Below are positions 16,746 through 25,702 of a stretch of 64,000 bases of DNA, piece by piece. Under the pieces are notes generated by a model, which saw only the letters and a list, made by a program, of their open reading frames with translations, ran no database searches and was not told the origin of the DNA. Source of the DNA: GWE2-42-39 sp942493345 (lineage in GTDB: Bacteria > Bacteroidota > Bacteroidia > Bacteroidales > Prolixibacteraceae). The stretch is taken from NCBI GenBank assembly GCA_942493345.1, contig OW818695.1, positions 3,782,001 through 3,846,000 on the forward strand. The letters run 5' to 3'. Position numbers and translations under genes: made by a program. Each line of letters opens with the position of its first letter. The stretch's first letter is position 1.

Positions 16746-17198
16746 ATGAAATTCAATGCAAAAATTCATTGTGGTATTAAAGTGCTGGTCGATATTGCTG
16801 TTTATGATGATGGGAATGGGGTTTTTCAGAAAGATATTGCCGAACGATATGACATGTCGGTAAAATTTCTTGACCACATTATTGCCGCACTAAAAACAGC
16901 CGGTTTAATACAAAAACAACGGGGTTATAAATACGGATACAAATTAACCGTGGATCCATCGTTAATTACCTTGTACCATGTTTACCGGGCATTTGAGCCT
17001 GAATTGGGTATTTATCCGTGCGTTGTTTCAATTACTCCCTGTCCGCGTATTGGCATTTGTGCAACTCACTGTTTTTTGGAAGAATTTAATAAGGATGTCA
17101 GGAATTTGCTTGAAGCAAAAACCATTGGCGAACTAAAAACGTTGCAAATTGAACTGAAAACAAACGCAGCTTTGGATAAAAAAATTAAGCTAAAGTAG
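16746..17198 (+). CDS. Rrf2/IscR-type transcriptional regulator
   Basis: A 150-aa Rrf2-family regulator with a winged helix-turn-helix at residues 1-80 (MKFNAKIHCGIKVLVDIA; QKDIAERYDMSVKFLDHIIAALKTAGLI). Cysteines at 92, 99 and 105, plus His108 and Cys109, lie in the loop where E. coli IscR holds its 2Fe-2S cluster (Cys92, Cys98, Cys104, His107), so Fe-S or thiol sensing is plausible. The start is ATG 16746, the typical Rrf2 beginning; an in-frame ATG at 16686 would add 20 residues unlike the family and would place the promoter box inside the gene. Its 3' end overlaps the end of arcB by 14 bp on the opposite strand. Target genes are unknown. Confidence 0.9.
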   Translation: MKFNAKIHCGIKVLVDIAVYDDGNGVFQKDIAERYDMSVKFLDHIIAALKTAGLIQKQRGYKYGYKLTVDPSLITLYHVYRAFEPELGIYPCVVSITPCPRIGICATHCFLEEFNKDVRNLLEAKTIGELKTLQIELKTNAALDKKIKLK

Positions 17199-18180
17199 CC
17201 ACCATAACTGCTTTGATCGTATGCATCCGGTTTTCTGCTTCATCGAAAACAATAGAGGCAGGGCTTTCGAAAACATCTTCCGTTACTTCCATCGAAGGAA
17301 TACCGAATTTTTTAAATATTTCTTCGCCTATTTTGGTCTTGAGGTTGTGAAATGCCGGCAGGCAATGCAGAAATTTTACGTTCGGGTTACCGGTCATTTG
17401 CATGACTTCTTTGTTGACCTGGTATGGCAACAGTAGTTTTATCCGTTTGGCCCACACATTGTCAGGTTCGCCCATCGAAACCCATACGTCGGTATAAATA
17501 AAGTCGCAATTTTTTACCGCTTCGCCAATATTTTCAGTAATCGTAATTTTAGCGCCGGTTTGGTTGGCAATTTCCCGGCAAGTGTCCTGAAGTCCTTCCG
17601 ACGGTTGGCACGAACGTGGGGCAGCTGCACGGAAATCCATGCCCATTTTAGCAGCGCCAACCATCAACGAGTTGCCCATGTTATTGTGGGCATCGCCCAT
17701 GTAACAGAATTTAATTTCTGAAAGCGGTTTATCCGAATGTTCCATCATGGTTAAGAAATCAGCTAAAATCTGAGTTGGATGAAATTCAGTAGTCAGCCCG
17801 TTCCAAACCGGAACTCCTGCATATTCGCCCAGTTCTTCAACAATATTTTGTCCGTAACCGCGATATTCGATTCCGTCGTACATTCGTCCCAAAACGCGGG
17901 CGGTATCTTTCATCGATTCTTTTTGCCCTATTTGCGAACCCGATGGTCCCAAATAGGTAATATTTGCCCCCTGATCGTATGCTGCTACTTCGAATGCGCA
18001 GCGTGTGCGGGTCGACGATTTTTCGAAGATCAGCGCAATATTGCGACCTTTCAGTAATTGCTTTTCTGTATGATTATATTTATCGCGTTTCAGTTTGGCG
18101 GCCAGTTCCAAAAGGTAGGTAATTTCTGCCGGTGAGAAATCGAGCAGTTTCAGAAAATTACGGTTTTTCAGGTTTGTCAT
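17185..18180 (-). CDS. arcB: Ornithine carbamoyltransferase, probably catabolic
   Basis: Interconverts ornithine plus carbamoyl phosphate with citrulline. The family motifs are complete: FEKSSTRTRCAFEVAAYDQG (carbamoyl-phosphate site), EFHPTQILADFLTM, DVWVSMGEP (ornithine loop) and FLHCLPAFHN. At 331 aa it closely follows E. coli ArgF/ArgI. The gene is 12 bp downstream of arcC (carbamate kinase) on the same strand, so the pair would turn citrulline into ornithine, CO2, ammonia and ATP. Many Bacteroidetes make arginine through N-succinylornithine with a different transcarbamylase, which strengthens a catabolic reading. No arginine deiminase gene is nearby. Confidence 0.93.
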   Translation of the reverse strand: MTNLKNRNFLKLLDFSPAEITYLLELAAKLKRDKYNHTEKQLLKGRNIALIFEKSSTRTRCAFEVAAYDQGANITYLGPSGSQIGQKESMKDTARVLGRMYDGIEYRGYGQNIVEELGEYAGVPVWNGLTTEFHPTQILADFLTMMEHSDKPLSEIKFCYMGDAHNNMGNSLMVGAAKMGMDFRAAAPRSCQPSEGLQDTCREIANQTGAKITITENIGEAVKNCDFIYTDVWVSMGEPDNVWAKRIKLLLPYQVNKEVMQMTGNPNVKFLHCLPAFHNLKTKIGEEIFKKFGIPSMEVTEDVFESPASIVFDEAENRMHTIKAVMVATLA

Positions 18181-18192
18181 ATTTTAGAATTT

Positions 18193-19149
18193 TTATTGGT
18201 CGTAATACATGGTTATTTTAGAGCCGAAAGAACGGTCTTCCAGCTTTTTAGCTTCAGTAATTACACTCTTTTCACCACCTTGTTCTACAAAGAATAAGCA
18301 TGCTCGGATTTTTGGAGCCATTGAACCTTCGCCGAATGTTCTTTTTTGAAGATACATAACAGTATCGTTGTAATCAAGAAATTCCAGTTTTTCCTGCGTT
18401 GGAAGCCCAAAGTCTTTGTATATGAAGGGAACATCGGTTAAAATATAGAATTCGTTTGCTTTTATTTGTGCTGCAAGCAGCGCCGAAGCGAGGTCTTTGT
18501 CGATTACTGCATCAAGTGTACGCAGGTTTTTTTCTTCGTCGATATAAACCGGGATTCCCCCGCCGCCTACTGCAATTACAATATTCCCGTCGCGGGCCAG
18601 TTTTTCGATATATTCTTTATTAATAATATCCACAGGAAAAGGAGAGGGGACCACTCTCCGCCAGCCGCCTTTCTCTTTCGAGGTGGGTTTAAATATCCAT
18701 CCTTTTTCAGTATTTAGTTTTTCCGCCTCCTGCTGATGATATATTTTACCAATCTCCTTGGTCGGATTATTCATGGCCGGGTCATCGGGGTTGACAACCG
18801 TCATGGTAACAAACGTGATAACGTTCTTTTTTATTCCGTGTTTGTTCAAAACGTTCCTCACCATTCGTTCAATCATGTACCCGATTCCTCCCTGCGAGTC
18901 GGCCACGCAGATGTCGAGAGGCATAGAGGCGATGTTATAAATCTGCTCGCCTGCATCGTTGCGCATCAGTATATTGCCCACCTGTGGCCCGTTGCCGTGG
19001 GTAATTACCAGGTCGTAACCTTCTTGTACCAGGTATATCAGGTTTTCCAGCGTGTCGATGGTGTTGGCTTCCTGTTGATCAATTGTTCCGGCTTCGTTGC
19101 CTCTCAACAGTGCATTGCCACCAAGAGCAATAACTGCAAGTTTATTCAT
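18193..19149 (-). CDS. arcC: Carbamate kinase
   Basis: Transfers phosphate from carbamoyl phosphate to ADP, the ATP-yielding last step of arginine/citrulline fermentation. This 318-aa protein has the amino-acid-kinase fold motifs AVIALGGNALLRGNEAG at the N-terminus, VITHGNGPQVGNILMRND, and IVIAVGGGGIPVYIDE, with FGEGSMAPKIRACLFFVEQGG near the end. ATG 19149 opens MNKLAVIALGGNALL. It is the first gene of the arcC-arcB pair (12-bp gap) and is divergent from ftsK across a 169-bp region. Confidence 0.96.
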   Translation of the reverse strand: MNKLAVIALGGNALLRGNEAGTIDQQEANTIDTLENLIYLVQEGYDLVITHGNGPQVGNILMRNDAGEQIYNIASMPLDICVADSQGGIGYMIERMVRNVLNKHGIKKNVITFVTMTVVNPDDPAMNNPTKEIGKIYHQQEAEKLNTEKGWIFKPTSKEKGGWRRVVPSPFPVDIINKEYIEKLARDGNIVIAVGGGGIPVYIDEEKNLRTLDAVIDKDLASALLAAQIKANEFYILTDVPFIYKDFGLPTQEKLEFLDYNDTVMYLQKRTFGEGSMAPKIRACLFFVEQGGEKSVITEAKKLEDRSFGSKITMYYDQ

Positions 19150-19289
19150 GCTATAACTATTTTGATATTAGAAACAAACAAACTTATAAAATAAGAAGCT
19201 TTAAAAAACTGATAAATTTTATTATTACGAGGTTTATAATTTAATTGGAATTCCCCGGCTCAGTAAAATATTGGAATACCAAAAATCGT

Positions 19290-19297
19290 TAACTTTG
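19290..19297 (+). promoter_or_regulatory. Candidate -7 box for ftsK (TAACTTTG)
   Basis: TAACTTTG matches TAnnTTTG exactly, 22 bp upstream of the ATG at 19319. It lies downstream of an in-frame TTG (19271), which supports starting translation at 19319. Confidence 0.45.
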
Positions 19298-19318
19298 CAA
19301 ACGAATTTAATAAATACC

Positions 19319-21745
19319 ATGGCAAAAAAGGCAGCTAAAGCAGACAAACTAAAGAAACCAAAGAAACCTTCTGTATTTCGAAAAATAACAGGCTTTTTTA
19401 CGGGCAATAAATTCAGGTATACTCTCGGGGTATTTTTCCTGGTTTTCGGAGTTTATCTTCTGGTATCTTTTGTTTCCTTTTTATTTTCCGGAGGAAAAGA
19501 CCAGAGCAAGATGGATATTTCCTGGGGACAATTAATTCTGGATTCAGAAATAAAAGTTGAAAATGTGGCCGGAAAAACCGGCGCTTTCTTGGGCGAAGTA
19601 ATTATTAACAGAGGGTTTGGGCTATCGTCGTTTATTTTTGTATTAATGATTGTTGCTACGGCTCTTCGTTTGTTCGGAACCAAATTTATCAATTTGTCCA
19701 AAACGTATTCCTATTCGTTAATTTCTATCGTTTGGATATCAACTACAATGGGTGTGCTGTATGCCGATTCTGGCGCCGAACAATTTATTAATTACGGAGG
19801 ACTTTACGGGGTTATCCTTTCGACTTGGCTAAGTGCTATGATTGGTACAATTGGTGCAACATTGCTGCTTTTTTCAATCTTGTTCCTGATATTGGTAATC
19901 AGTTTCAGCGGTTTCATTCCGTGGCTCGACAGATTGTTCGCGAAAAAACCAAAAGAAGAAGAAATTGCGTTATTTCCGGCAGATGCCGAAATTTCGGAAG
20001 AGAAAGGAGAGAAAGTTGTAGAGCTGGACGATCCGGTTATTTCGAAAGTGATTACTGAAGACGATTTGATTGAAGCTATTTTCGATCCCGACAGCGATGA
20101 TGAACCCGAATTTGAACACAACCTGAACAGCAAAGATATTTTGGCCAGCATTGAAAGCCAGCAGAAAAAAATTATTGAAGATCCTGAGCTTTTGATTGAA
20201 AAAACGGTTGGTGAAGAGGATGAAGAGTTTGATGCAGATGCCATTGAAGAATACGATCCCACGCTGGATTTATCAAATTATCACTTTCCAACCCTGGAGT
20301 TATTGGATGACCATTCGGCTAATAATGCAGAGGTGAGCAATGAAGAGCTGATTTCGAACAAAAACAAGATTGTTGAAACTCTTCGTCAGTATAAAATTGA
20401 AATTACCAAAATACGGGCCACCATCGGTCCAACCATAACGTTGTACGAGATTGTGCCTGCTCCGGGTATCCGCATTGCGAAAATAAAAAATCTGGAAGAT
20501 GATATTGCCTTGAGTTTGTCTGCGCTTGGAATTCGTATCATTGCGCCAATTCCGGGTCGGGGAACCATTGGTATTGAAGTACCGAACCAAAATCCCGAAG
20601 TCGTTTCCATGCGCTCGATCATTGGCTCGAAAAAATTTCAGGAGTCGACCGCCGATTTGCCAATTGCACTGGGAAAAACCATTTCGAACGAAACATTCAT
20701 GGTCGACCTGACCAAAATGCCGCACATTCTGGTAGCCGGGGCAACCGGACAGGGAAAATCGGTGGGACTGAATGCGATTATCACGTCGCTGCTTTACAAG
20801 AAACACCCTTCACAGCTAAAATTCGTTTTAGTCGACCCCAAAAAAGTGGAGCTGAACTTATACGCTTCTCTGGAAAAACATTTTCTTGCCAAAATGCCCG
20901 ATGAGGAAGACGCGATTATCACCGATATTCAGAAAGTAAAAAATACGCTGAGTTCGATTAATATTGAAATGGACAACCGCTACGACCTTCTGAAAAAGGC
21001 ACATGTTCGTAACATTAAAGAATACAACAAGAAATTTACTACCCGTCGTTTAAATCCTGAAAAAGGACACCGGTATTTGCCATACATTGTTGTCGTTGTC
21101 GACGAATTTGCCGACCTGATTATGACGGCCGGGAAAGAAATAGAATTGCCGATTGCCCGTATTGCGCAGCTTGCCCGCGCTGTGGGTATTCACATGATTA
21201 TTGCAACACAGCGTCCGTCAATCAATATTATTACCGGGGTGATTAAAGCAAACTTCCCGGCGCGTATTGCTTTTAAAGTAGCTTCGATGATCGACTCGCG
21301 CACCATTCTGGATACACCGGGAGCCAATCAACTGATCGGGAAAGGCGATATGCTGATCACTCAGGGAAGCAGCATGACCCGTGTTCAGTGTGCATTTGTC
21401 GATACTCCGGAAGTAGAGCGCATTTGCGATTATATAGCAAAGCAACAAGCGTATCCAACAGCATTTCTATTGCCCGAATTTGTTGGCGACGAGTCGGGTG
21501 TACACGATGTTGATTTGAATAATAAAGATGAAATGTTTGAAGATGTAGCCCGTATGATTGTAGCGAACCAGATGGGTTCTACTTCAATGATACAGCGTAA
21601 ATTTTCAATTGGCTACAACCGTGCCGGCCGTATTATGGATCAATTGGAGGTCGCCGGAATTGTTGGTCCGAGCGAAGGCAGCAAAGCCCGGCAGGTGCTT
21701 ATTCAAGACGAATATACTTTGGAACAATTATTGAATAGTTTATAA
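19319..21745 (+). CDS. ftsK: FtsK/SpoIIIE DNA translocase
   Basis: Septum-anchored ATPase that pumps chromosome termini and delivers dif sites to XerCD. The 808-aa protein starts at ATG 19319 (MAKKAAKADKLKKPKKPSVF). Four or so membrane helices lie in the first 200 residues (for example YTLGVFFLVFGVYLLVSFVS and GATLLLFSILFLILVISFSG). An acidic linker follows (about 215-345), then the FtsK alpha/beta motor with Walker A VAGATGQGKSVGLN (near 473) and Walker B YIVVVVDEFADLIM. The C-terminal gamma winged helix (MIQRKFSIGYNRAGRIMDQLE) would recognise KOPS. lolA follows after only 12 bp, a common Bacteroidetes pairing. Confidence 0.96.
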   Translation: MAKKAAKADKLKKPKKPSVFRKITGFFTGNKFRYTLGVFFLVFGVYLLVSFVSFLFSGGKDQSKMDISWGQLILDSEIKVENVAGKTGAFLGEVIINRGFGLSSFIFVLMIVATALRLFGTKFINLSKTYSYSLISIVWISTTMGVLYADSGAEQFINYGGLYGVILSTWLSAMIGTIGATLLLFSILFLILVISFSGFIPWLDRLFAKKPKEEEIALFPADAEISEEKGEKVVELDDPVISKVITEDDLIEAIFDPDSDDEPEFEHNLNSKDILASIESQQKKIIEDPELLIEKTVGEEDEEFDADAIEEYDPTLDLSNYHFPTLELLDDHSANNAEVSNEELISNKNKIVETLRQYKIEITKIRATIGPTITLYEIVPAPGIRIAKIKNLEDDIALSLSALGIRIIAPIPGRGTIGIEVPNQNPEVVSMRSIIGSKKFQESTADLPIALGKTISNETFMVDLTKMPHILVAGATGQGKSVGLNAIITSLLYKKHPSQLKFVLVDPKKVELNLYASLEKHFLAKMPDEEDAIITDIQKVKNTLSSINIEMDNRYDLLKKAHVRNIKEYNKKFTTRRLNPEKGHRYLPYIVVVVDEFADLIMTAGKEIELPIARIAQLARAVGIHMIIATQRPSINIITGVIKANFPARIAFKVASMIDSRTILDTPGANQLIGKGDMLITQGSSMTRVQCAFVDTPEVERICDYIAKQQAYPTAFLLPEFVGDESGVHDVDLNNKDEMFEDVARMIVANQMGSTSMIQRKFSIGYNRAGRIMDQLEVAGIVGPSEGSKARQVLIQDEYTLEQLLNSL

Positions 21746-21757
21746 TAAAAAACAGCT

Positions 21758-22408
21758 ATGACTAGAATTTTTTTACTGGCGGCATTTGTTTTTGCCGGAA
21801 TTGCGGCGCTTGCACAGCAAGACCCAAAAGCGAAGGAAATCCTCGACAAGGTTACCCAAACAACGCAGGCGTATAAATCCATTGAGGCAACGTTTTCGTT
21901 TGATATGGAGAATAAGGCCCAAAATATCAAAGAAACCAATAATGGCTCGATCGTATTAAAAGGAAACAAGTACAAAGTACACCTGAATGAATTGGGCGTT
22001 GAAGTTTTTTCTGATGGGAAAAATATATGGACTTATATGGCCGAGGCGAATGAAGTCAGCATATCGGAATTTAATAGCGAAAATGCAGATATGATGGATC
22101 CTTCAAAGGTTTTTACCATTTACCAGAAAGGTTTCAATTACAAGTTTGTAAATGAAGCAACATTGAATGGGAAAGCGGTTTATGTGATTGATCTGGTTCC
22201 GCAGGAGGCCGATATGGAATACAAAAATATCACACTGAATATCGATAAAGCAAAGATGTTGATTTGCAGTGCAAAGATGCAGGGGAAAGACGGGAATATT
22301 TATACCGTGAAAGTCGATCAGTTTAAAACCGACAAGATTTTCACCGATTCACTTTTTACTTTTGATGCTTCGAAACATCCGAATATTGAAATAAGCGACA
22401 TGAGATAA
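21758..22408 (+). CDS. lolA: LolA-like outer-membrane lipoprotein carrier protein
   Basis: Periplasmic chaperone that carries lipoproteins from the inner to the outer membrane. A signal peptide spans residues 1-20 (MTRIFLLAAFVFAGIAALAQ). The LolA-type half barrel follows: DKVTQTTQAYKSIEATFSFD, GSIVLKGNKYKVHL, SDGKNIWTYMAEANEVSI. At 216 aa it is of family size. It is translated right behind ftsK (12-bp gap) and followed 3 bp later by a strong bidirectional terminator. The Bacteroidetes members diverge from E. coli LolA, so the family call is firmer than the exact role. Confidence 0.88.
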   Translation: MTRIFLLAAFVFAGIAALAQQDPKAKEILDKVTQTTQAYKSIEATFSFDMENKAQNIKETNNGSIVLKGNKYKVHLNELGVEVFSDGKNIWTYMAEANEVSISEFNSENADMMDPSKVFTIYQKGFNYKFVNEATLNGKAVYVIDLVPQEADMEYKNITLNIDKAKMLICSAKMQGKDGNIYTVKVDQFKTDKIFTDSLFTFDASKHPNIEISDMR

Positions 22409-22410
22409 AA

Positions 22411-22433
22411 AAAGGGAGCTTCAAGCTCCCTTT
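22411..22433. terminator. Bidirectional intrinsic terminator between lolA and pyk
   Basis: AAAGGGAGCTT/AAGCTCCCTTT forms a hairpin flanked by A-runs on one side and T-rich sequence on the other. It lies between the convergent 3' ends of lolA (plus) and pyk (minus), 2 bp from the first and 5 bp from the second, and can serve both. Confidence 0.85.
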
Positions 22434-22438
22434 CTCGT

Positions 22439-23863
22439 TTAATTATCCGATTTGTTTTTGTACGTCATATTTTCAACCTGCGTTATCTCCATATAGGTTG
22501 AACCACCTCCGATTCCCAGGCTTCCTCCAACATAAATCACAATGTCATCGTTCTGCAATATTCCTTCTTCGACCAGCGAATTGAGGGCTGCACGCGCAAT
22601 TTTAAATTTGTTCCTTTTGGGTTCCAGTAAACTGGGGAAAACTCCGTACGACAGCGATAACTGCCTTACAACGTAAGGAATATAACACTTTGCATAAACC
22701 GGATTGTCACCGCGGAAGGCGGCCAGGTAACGGGCCGTTCGTCCGGTCAGGGTGTTGGTTACAATCGCTTTTGTTTTCAGCTCGTTCGAAGCAATAATTG
22801 CTGATTCGGCAAGGAATGCAGTGATTTCGTTATCAACAGGAGGCAATATAATATCGTTGCGTTTGTCTTTGCTCGATTCGATTTCAAGGGCAATGCGGGC
22901 CATGCATTCAACTGCTTCAACCGGATATTTTCCATACGCTGTTTCCCCGGAAAGCATGACTGCATCGGTGCGCGAATAGATGGCGTTTGCCACATCACTA
23001 ACTTCTGCACGGGTAGGGCGGGGATTGTCGATCATGCTGTGGAGCATCTGGGTTGCAACAATCACCGGTTTTTTCCGCTGAACCGCTTTTTTAATCAGGG
23101 TTCGCTGGATGCCCGGGATTTGTTCTGCGGCAACCTCAATTCCCAAATCACCGCGGGCTACCATGATTCCGTAAGCATGATCAAGAATTTCATCAATGTT
23201 GTCTACACCATCCGAATTTTCAATTTTTGCGATAATTTTAATCGGGCTATTAAACTGATCGAGAATTTTCTGCACGGCAATCACATCTTCTTTGTTCCTG
23301 ACAAATGAATGTGCAATAAAATCGACATCGTTTTGAGCTGCAAATTCAATAAATTCCCGGTCTTTTTCGGTGATGGAAGGCAGCAGGACACTGATACCGG
23401 GAGTGTTTATGCTTTTCCTGTTTTTTATTGTACCGCTGTTCTCAACCTGGCAGATAAGTAATTTCTTATTTTTTTCAAGAATGGTTAATTCAATATCGCC
23501 GTCATCAATTAATATTTTATTGCCAACCGGGATTTCATCAACAAAATTTTGATAGCTAACAGAAAATTGATTGGAAGCCAATTCTTCGGAACCAGTCGTG
23601 ATTTCAACAATCTGACCATGAACAACCGGGATTCCCGTTTCTGAAATTCCGCTGGTTCGTATTTCCGGGCCTTTGGTGTCAATCAATATCCCTATTTTAT
23701 CGGATACAGAACGAATATTTTGAATGATGCGAAGTGCCGATTCCGTTGAGATGTGTGCCGTATTCAAACGGGCCACGTTAAAACCTGCATCATATAACGA
23801 TTTGATAAATTCAGGTTCACAACGTTTATCTGAAATAGTCGCAACAATTTTTGTGTGTTTCAT
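22439..23863 (-). CDS. pyk: Pyruvate kinase
   Basis: Glycolytic transfer of phosphate from PEP to ADP. The 474-aa protein begins MKHTKIVATISDKRCEPEFI and has GFNVARLNTAHIS, the Lys-Glu block IKIIAKIENSDGVDNIDEIL, the signature GIMVARGDLGIEVAAEQIPGIQ (split here by the reader at VARGDLG) and the PRPTRAEVSDVANAIYSRTDAVMLSGETAYG region. The C-terminal allosteric domain is present. A TACATTTG box 24 bp upstream gives it its own promoter, although aroQ lies 83 bp upstream on the same strand. With pckA at 25.7 kb this window holds both arms of the PEP-pyruvate/oxaloacetate node. Confidence 0.96.
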   Translation of the reverse strand: MKHTKIVATISDKRCEPEFIKSLYDAGFNVARLNTAHISTESALRIIQNIRSVSDKIGILIDTKGPEIRTSGISETGIPVVHGQIVEITTGSEELASNQFSVSYQNFVDEIPVGNKILIDDGDIELTILEKNKKLLICQVENSGTIKNRKSINTPGISVLLPSITEKDREFIEFAAQNDVDFIAHSFVRNKEDVIAVQKILDQFNSPIKIIAKIENSDGVDNIDEILDHAYGIMVARGDLGIEVAAEQIPGIQRTLIKKAVQRKKPVIVATQMLHSMIDNPRPTRAEVSDVANAIYSRTDAVMLSGETAYGKYPVEAVECMARIALEIESSKDKRNDIILPPVDNEITAFLAESAIIASNELKTKAIVTNTLTGRTARYLAAFRGDNPVYAKCYIPYVVRQLSLSYGVFPSLLEPKRNKFKIARAALNSLVEEGILQNDDIVIYVGGSLGIGGGSTYMEITQVENMTYKNKSDN

Positions 23864-23886
23864 ATTTGGAATTTATATAAAGGCGG

Positions 23887-23894
23887 CAAATGTA
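23887..23894 (-). promoter_or_regulatory. Candidate -7 box for pyk (TACATTTG on minus strand)
   Basis: An exact TAnnTTTG match on the minus strand, 24 bp before the pyk ATG and inside the 83-bp gap after aroQ. It is identical to the boxes of the fucosidase (15126) and the edge gene (63928). Confidence 0.45.
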
Positions 23895-23946
23895 GATATT
23901 TTTGGATAACTAATTTTGTCCGCTATTCCCAATTCACCCAATGTTA

Positions 23947-24375
23947 TCAAACCTTTAATTCGCCAATAAAATGTTCTATCGCAAGTCGGTATGAATCAAG
24001 GCCAAAACCCATTATACTGCCTTTGCAGGCCGGGCCAATTATCGATTTATGGCGGAAACTTTCACGAGTCAGGATATTCGAGATATGAACTTCAATTACC
24101 GGCGTTTTTATGCCTGAAATAGCATCCCGGATGGCAATGGAAGTATGTGTGTATGCACCTGCATTGATAATGATCCCGTCGTAGCTAAAACCGACCTCAT
24201 GCAATTTGTTTATTAGTTCACCTTCAATGTTCGATTGGAAATATTCTAAGCTGATGTGTCCGTATTTTCCCTGAAGAGTTTTAAAATAAGTTTCAAAAGA
24301 AATATCTCCGTAAATGCCTTTCTCTCTGATGCCTAACAGATTCAAATTGGGTCCGTTTATTAACAAAATTTTCAT
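23947..24375 (-). CDS. aroQ: 3-dehydroquinate dehydratase, type II
   Basis: Third step of the shikimate pathway. At 142 aa it is a normal type II enzyme. MKILLINGPNLNLLGIREKGIYG holds the flexible lid with its catalytic Arg and Tyr, INAGAYTHTSIAIRDAI the substrate-binding segment, and VEVHISNILTRESFRHKS the catalytic His region. It is divergent from xerD and is followed on the same strand by pyk. The pathway's last enzyme, AroC, is encoded elsewhere in the window at 51.5 kb. Confidence 0.95.
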   Translation of the reverse strand: MKILLINGPNLNLLGIREKGIYGDISFETYFKTLQGKYGHISLEYFQSNIEGELINKLHEVGFSYDGIIINAGAYTHTSIAIRDAISGIKTPVIEVHISNILTRESFRHKSIIGPACKGSIMGFGLDSYRLAIEHFIGELKV

Positions 24376-24548
24376 ATTTTTGTAATTTTATAAAAAAAAA
24401 GTAACTTAGAATACTCAAACACGTAGTAATTATTATGTAATTTGTTTTTATATAAAACACACAGAAGCAAGTAAAACATTTTTAAGTATTTATGAACCAA
24501 AATTATCGAAAATTGTTATAAAAATTCAAACTAAAGTGTTATTAAATT

Positions 24549-25448
24549 ATGAAATGGGAAGATAGCAAAAAAGGATTTGAATCTTTTTTACGGTTAGAGA
24601 AATCACTTTCAGCGAATTCGGTAGCTGCTTATATCAACGACATCAGCAAATTGATGATGTTTTTGGATGAGAACTACAAAAAGCTGCCACCTGAAAAGGT
24701 GAAGCTGGAACACCTGAAAAGTTTTGTTGAACACATTAATGACCGGGGAGTTTCCCCGCGCACTCAGGCCCGGACTATTTCCGGCATTAAATCGTTCTTC
24801 AAATATTTACTAATGGAAGGAAAGATTGTTGCCGATCCAACATCGTTACTGGAATCTCCGAAAATCGGGAGGAAACTTCCGGATGTATTGTCGATGGAGG
24901 AAATTGACATGTTGATCGATGCAATTGAATTGAACAAGTCGGAAGGCCAGCGTAACAAAGCAATGCTGGAAACCCTTTACAGTTGCGGATTACGTGTTTC
25001 CGAACTGGTTAATCTGAAGGTTACTAACTTATTTTTCGACCAGGGATTTATTAAAGTAGAAGGAAAAGCTGGTAAAGAAAGGTTAGTCCCGATTAGCGAA
25101 AAAGCCATTGAAGAAATTTCTCTTTATTTGGCCAATTACCGCAAAACGCTAAAAATTAACAAGGAAAGTGAGAACATTCTTTTCCTGAACCGACGTGGGA
25201 AGAAACTTAGCCGGGTAATGATTTTTACGATCATCAAAGGACTTGCTGAAAAAGTTGGTTTAAATAAAAAAATTAGTCCTCACACCTTCCGCCATTCGTT
25301 TGCAACGCACCTGATCAATGGGGGCGCTGATTTGCGTGCAGTACAGGAAATGCTTGGACACGAATCGATTTTAACAACTGAAATCTATACGCATCTGGAT
25401 CGAAACTACCTGAAAAAGACGATGAACAAATTCCATCCGAGGTCGTAG
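24549..25448 (+). CDS. xerD: Site-specific tyrosine recombinase XerD
   Basis: Resolves chromosome dimers at dif with XerC and FtsK. The 299-aa protein has the N-terminal SAM-like core-binding domain (GFESFLRLEKSLSANSVAAY) and the catalytic domain with its R-K-H-R-H-Y residues visible: CGLRVSELVNLK (Arg), VEGKAGKERLVP (Lys), SPHTFRHSFATHL (His, Arg), LGHESILTTEIYTHLD (His, then the Tyr nucleophile). Size and context are those of a housekeeping XerD, not a mobile integrase: no attachment repeats or phage genes are nearby. Two hairpin terminators follow. Confidence 0.94.
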   Translation: MKWEDSKKGFESFLRLEKSLSANSVAAYINDISKLMMFLDENYKKLPPEKVKLEHLKSFVEHINDRGVSPRTQARTISGIKSFFKYLLMEGKIVADPTSLLESPKIGRKLPDVLSMEEIDMLIDAIELNKSEGQRNKAMLETLYSCGLRVSELVNLKVTNLFFDQGFIKVEGKAGKERLVPISEKAIEEISLYLANYRKTLKINKESENILFLNRRGKKLSRVMIFTIIKGLAEKVGLNKKISPHTFRHSFATHLINGGADLRAVQEMLGHESILTTEIYTHLDRNYLKKTMNKFHPRS

Positions 25449-25475
25449 AAATCGTATTTAAAAGCTTTTATTATA

Positions 25476-25519
25476 GAATGTTAAGAGGTTAATAATTTCT
25501 TAACATTCTTTTTTTTATA
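25476..25519 (+). terminator. Intrinsic terminator after xerD
   Basis: GAATGTTAAGA and TCTTAACATTC form an 11-bp AT-rich stem, followed directly by a long T-run, 28 bp after the xerD stop. Confidence 0.75.
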
Positions 25520-25541
25520 AAATACAGGTTAAAATATTAGC

Positions 25542-25572
25542 AACCAGCAGATTGAACTATTATCTGCTGGTT
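25542..25572 (+). terminator. Second hairpin between xerD and pckA
   Basis: AACCAGCAGAT / ATCTGCTGGTT is a perfect 11-bp stem with a 9-nt loop followed by TTGTTGT. It may be a second terminator insulating pckA from xerD, or an element in front of the pckA promoter about 70 bp downstream. Confidence 0.55.
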
Positions 25573-25642
25573 TTGTTGTAATGGGTGAACTGATTTAAGT
25601 TTAAATTAAAATTGGGCTCCAAAGGCGAACAGGAAAAAAAAC

Positions 25643-25650
25643 TATTTTTG
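25643..25650 (+). promoter_or_regulatory. Candidate -7 box for pckA (TATTTTTG)
   Basis: An exact TAnnTTTG match 53 bp upstream of the pckA ATG. No TTTG was found at the ideal -33 spacing. Confidence 0.45.
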
Positions 25651-25702
25651 TCAATCGAGAGATTTTATCTATGTGGAAAATTCAAATTTATAATCGTTGA
25701 CT

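Noticed and set aside
24549..25448. Tyrosine recombinase as a mobile-element integrase
   Set aside because: Length, motifs and housekeeping neighbours fit XerD; no att repeats, tRNA or phage genes are present.
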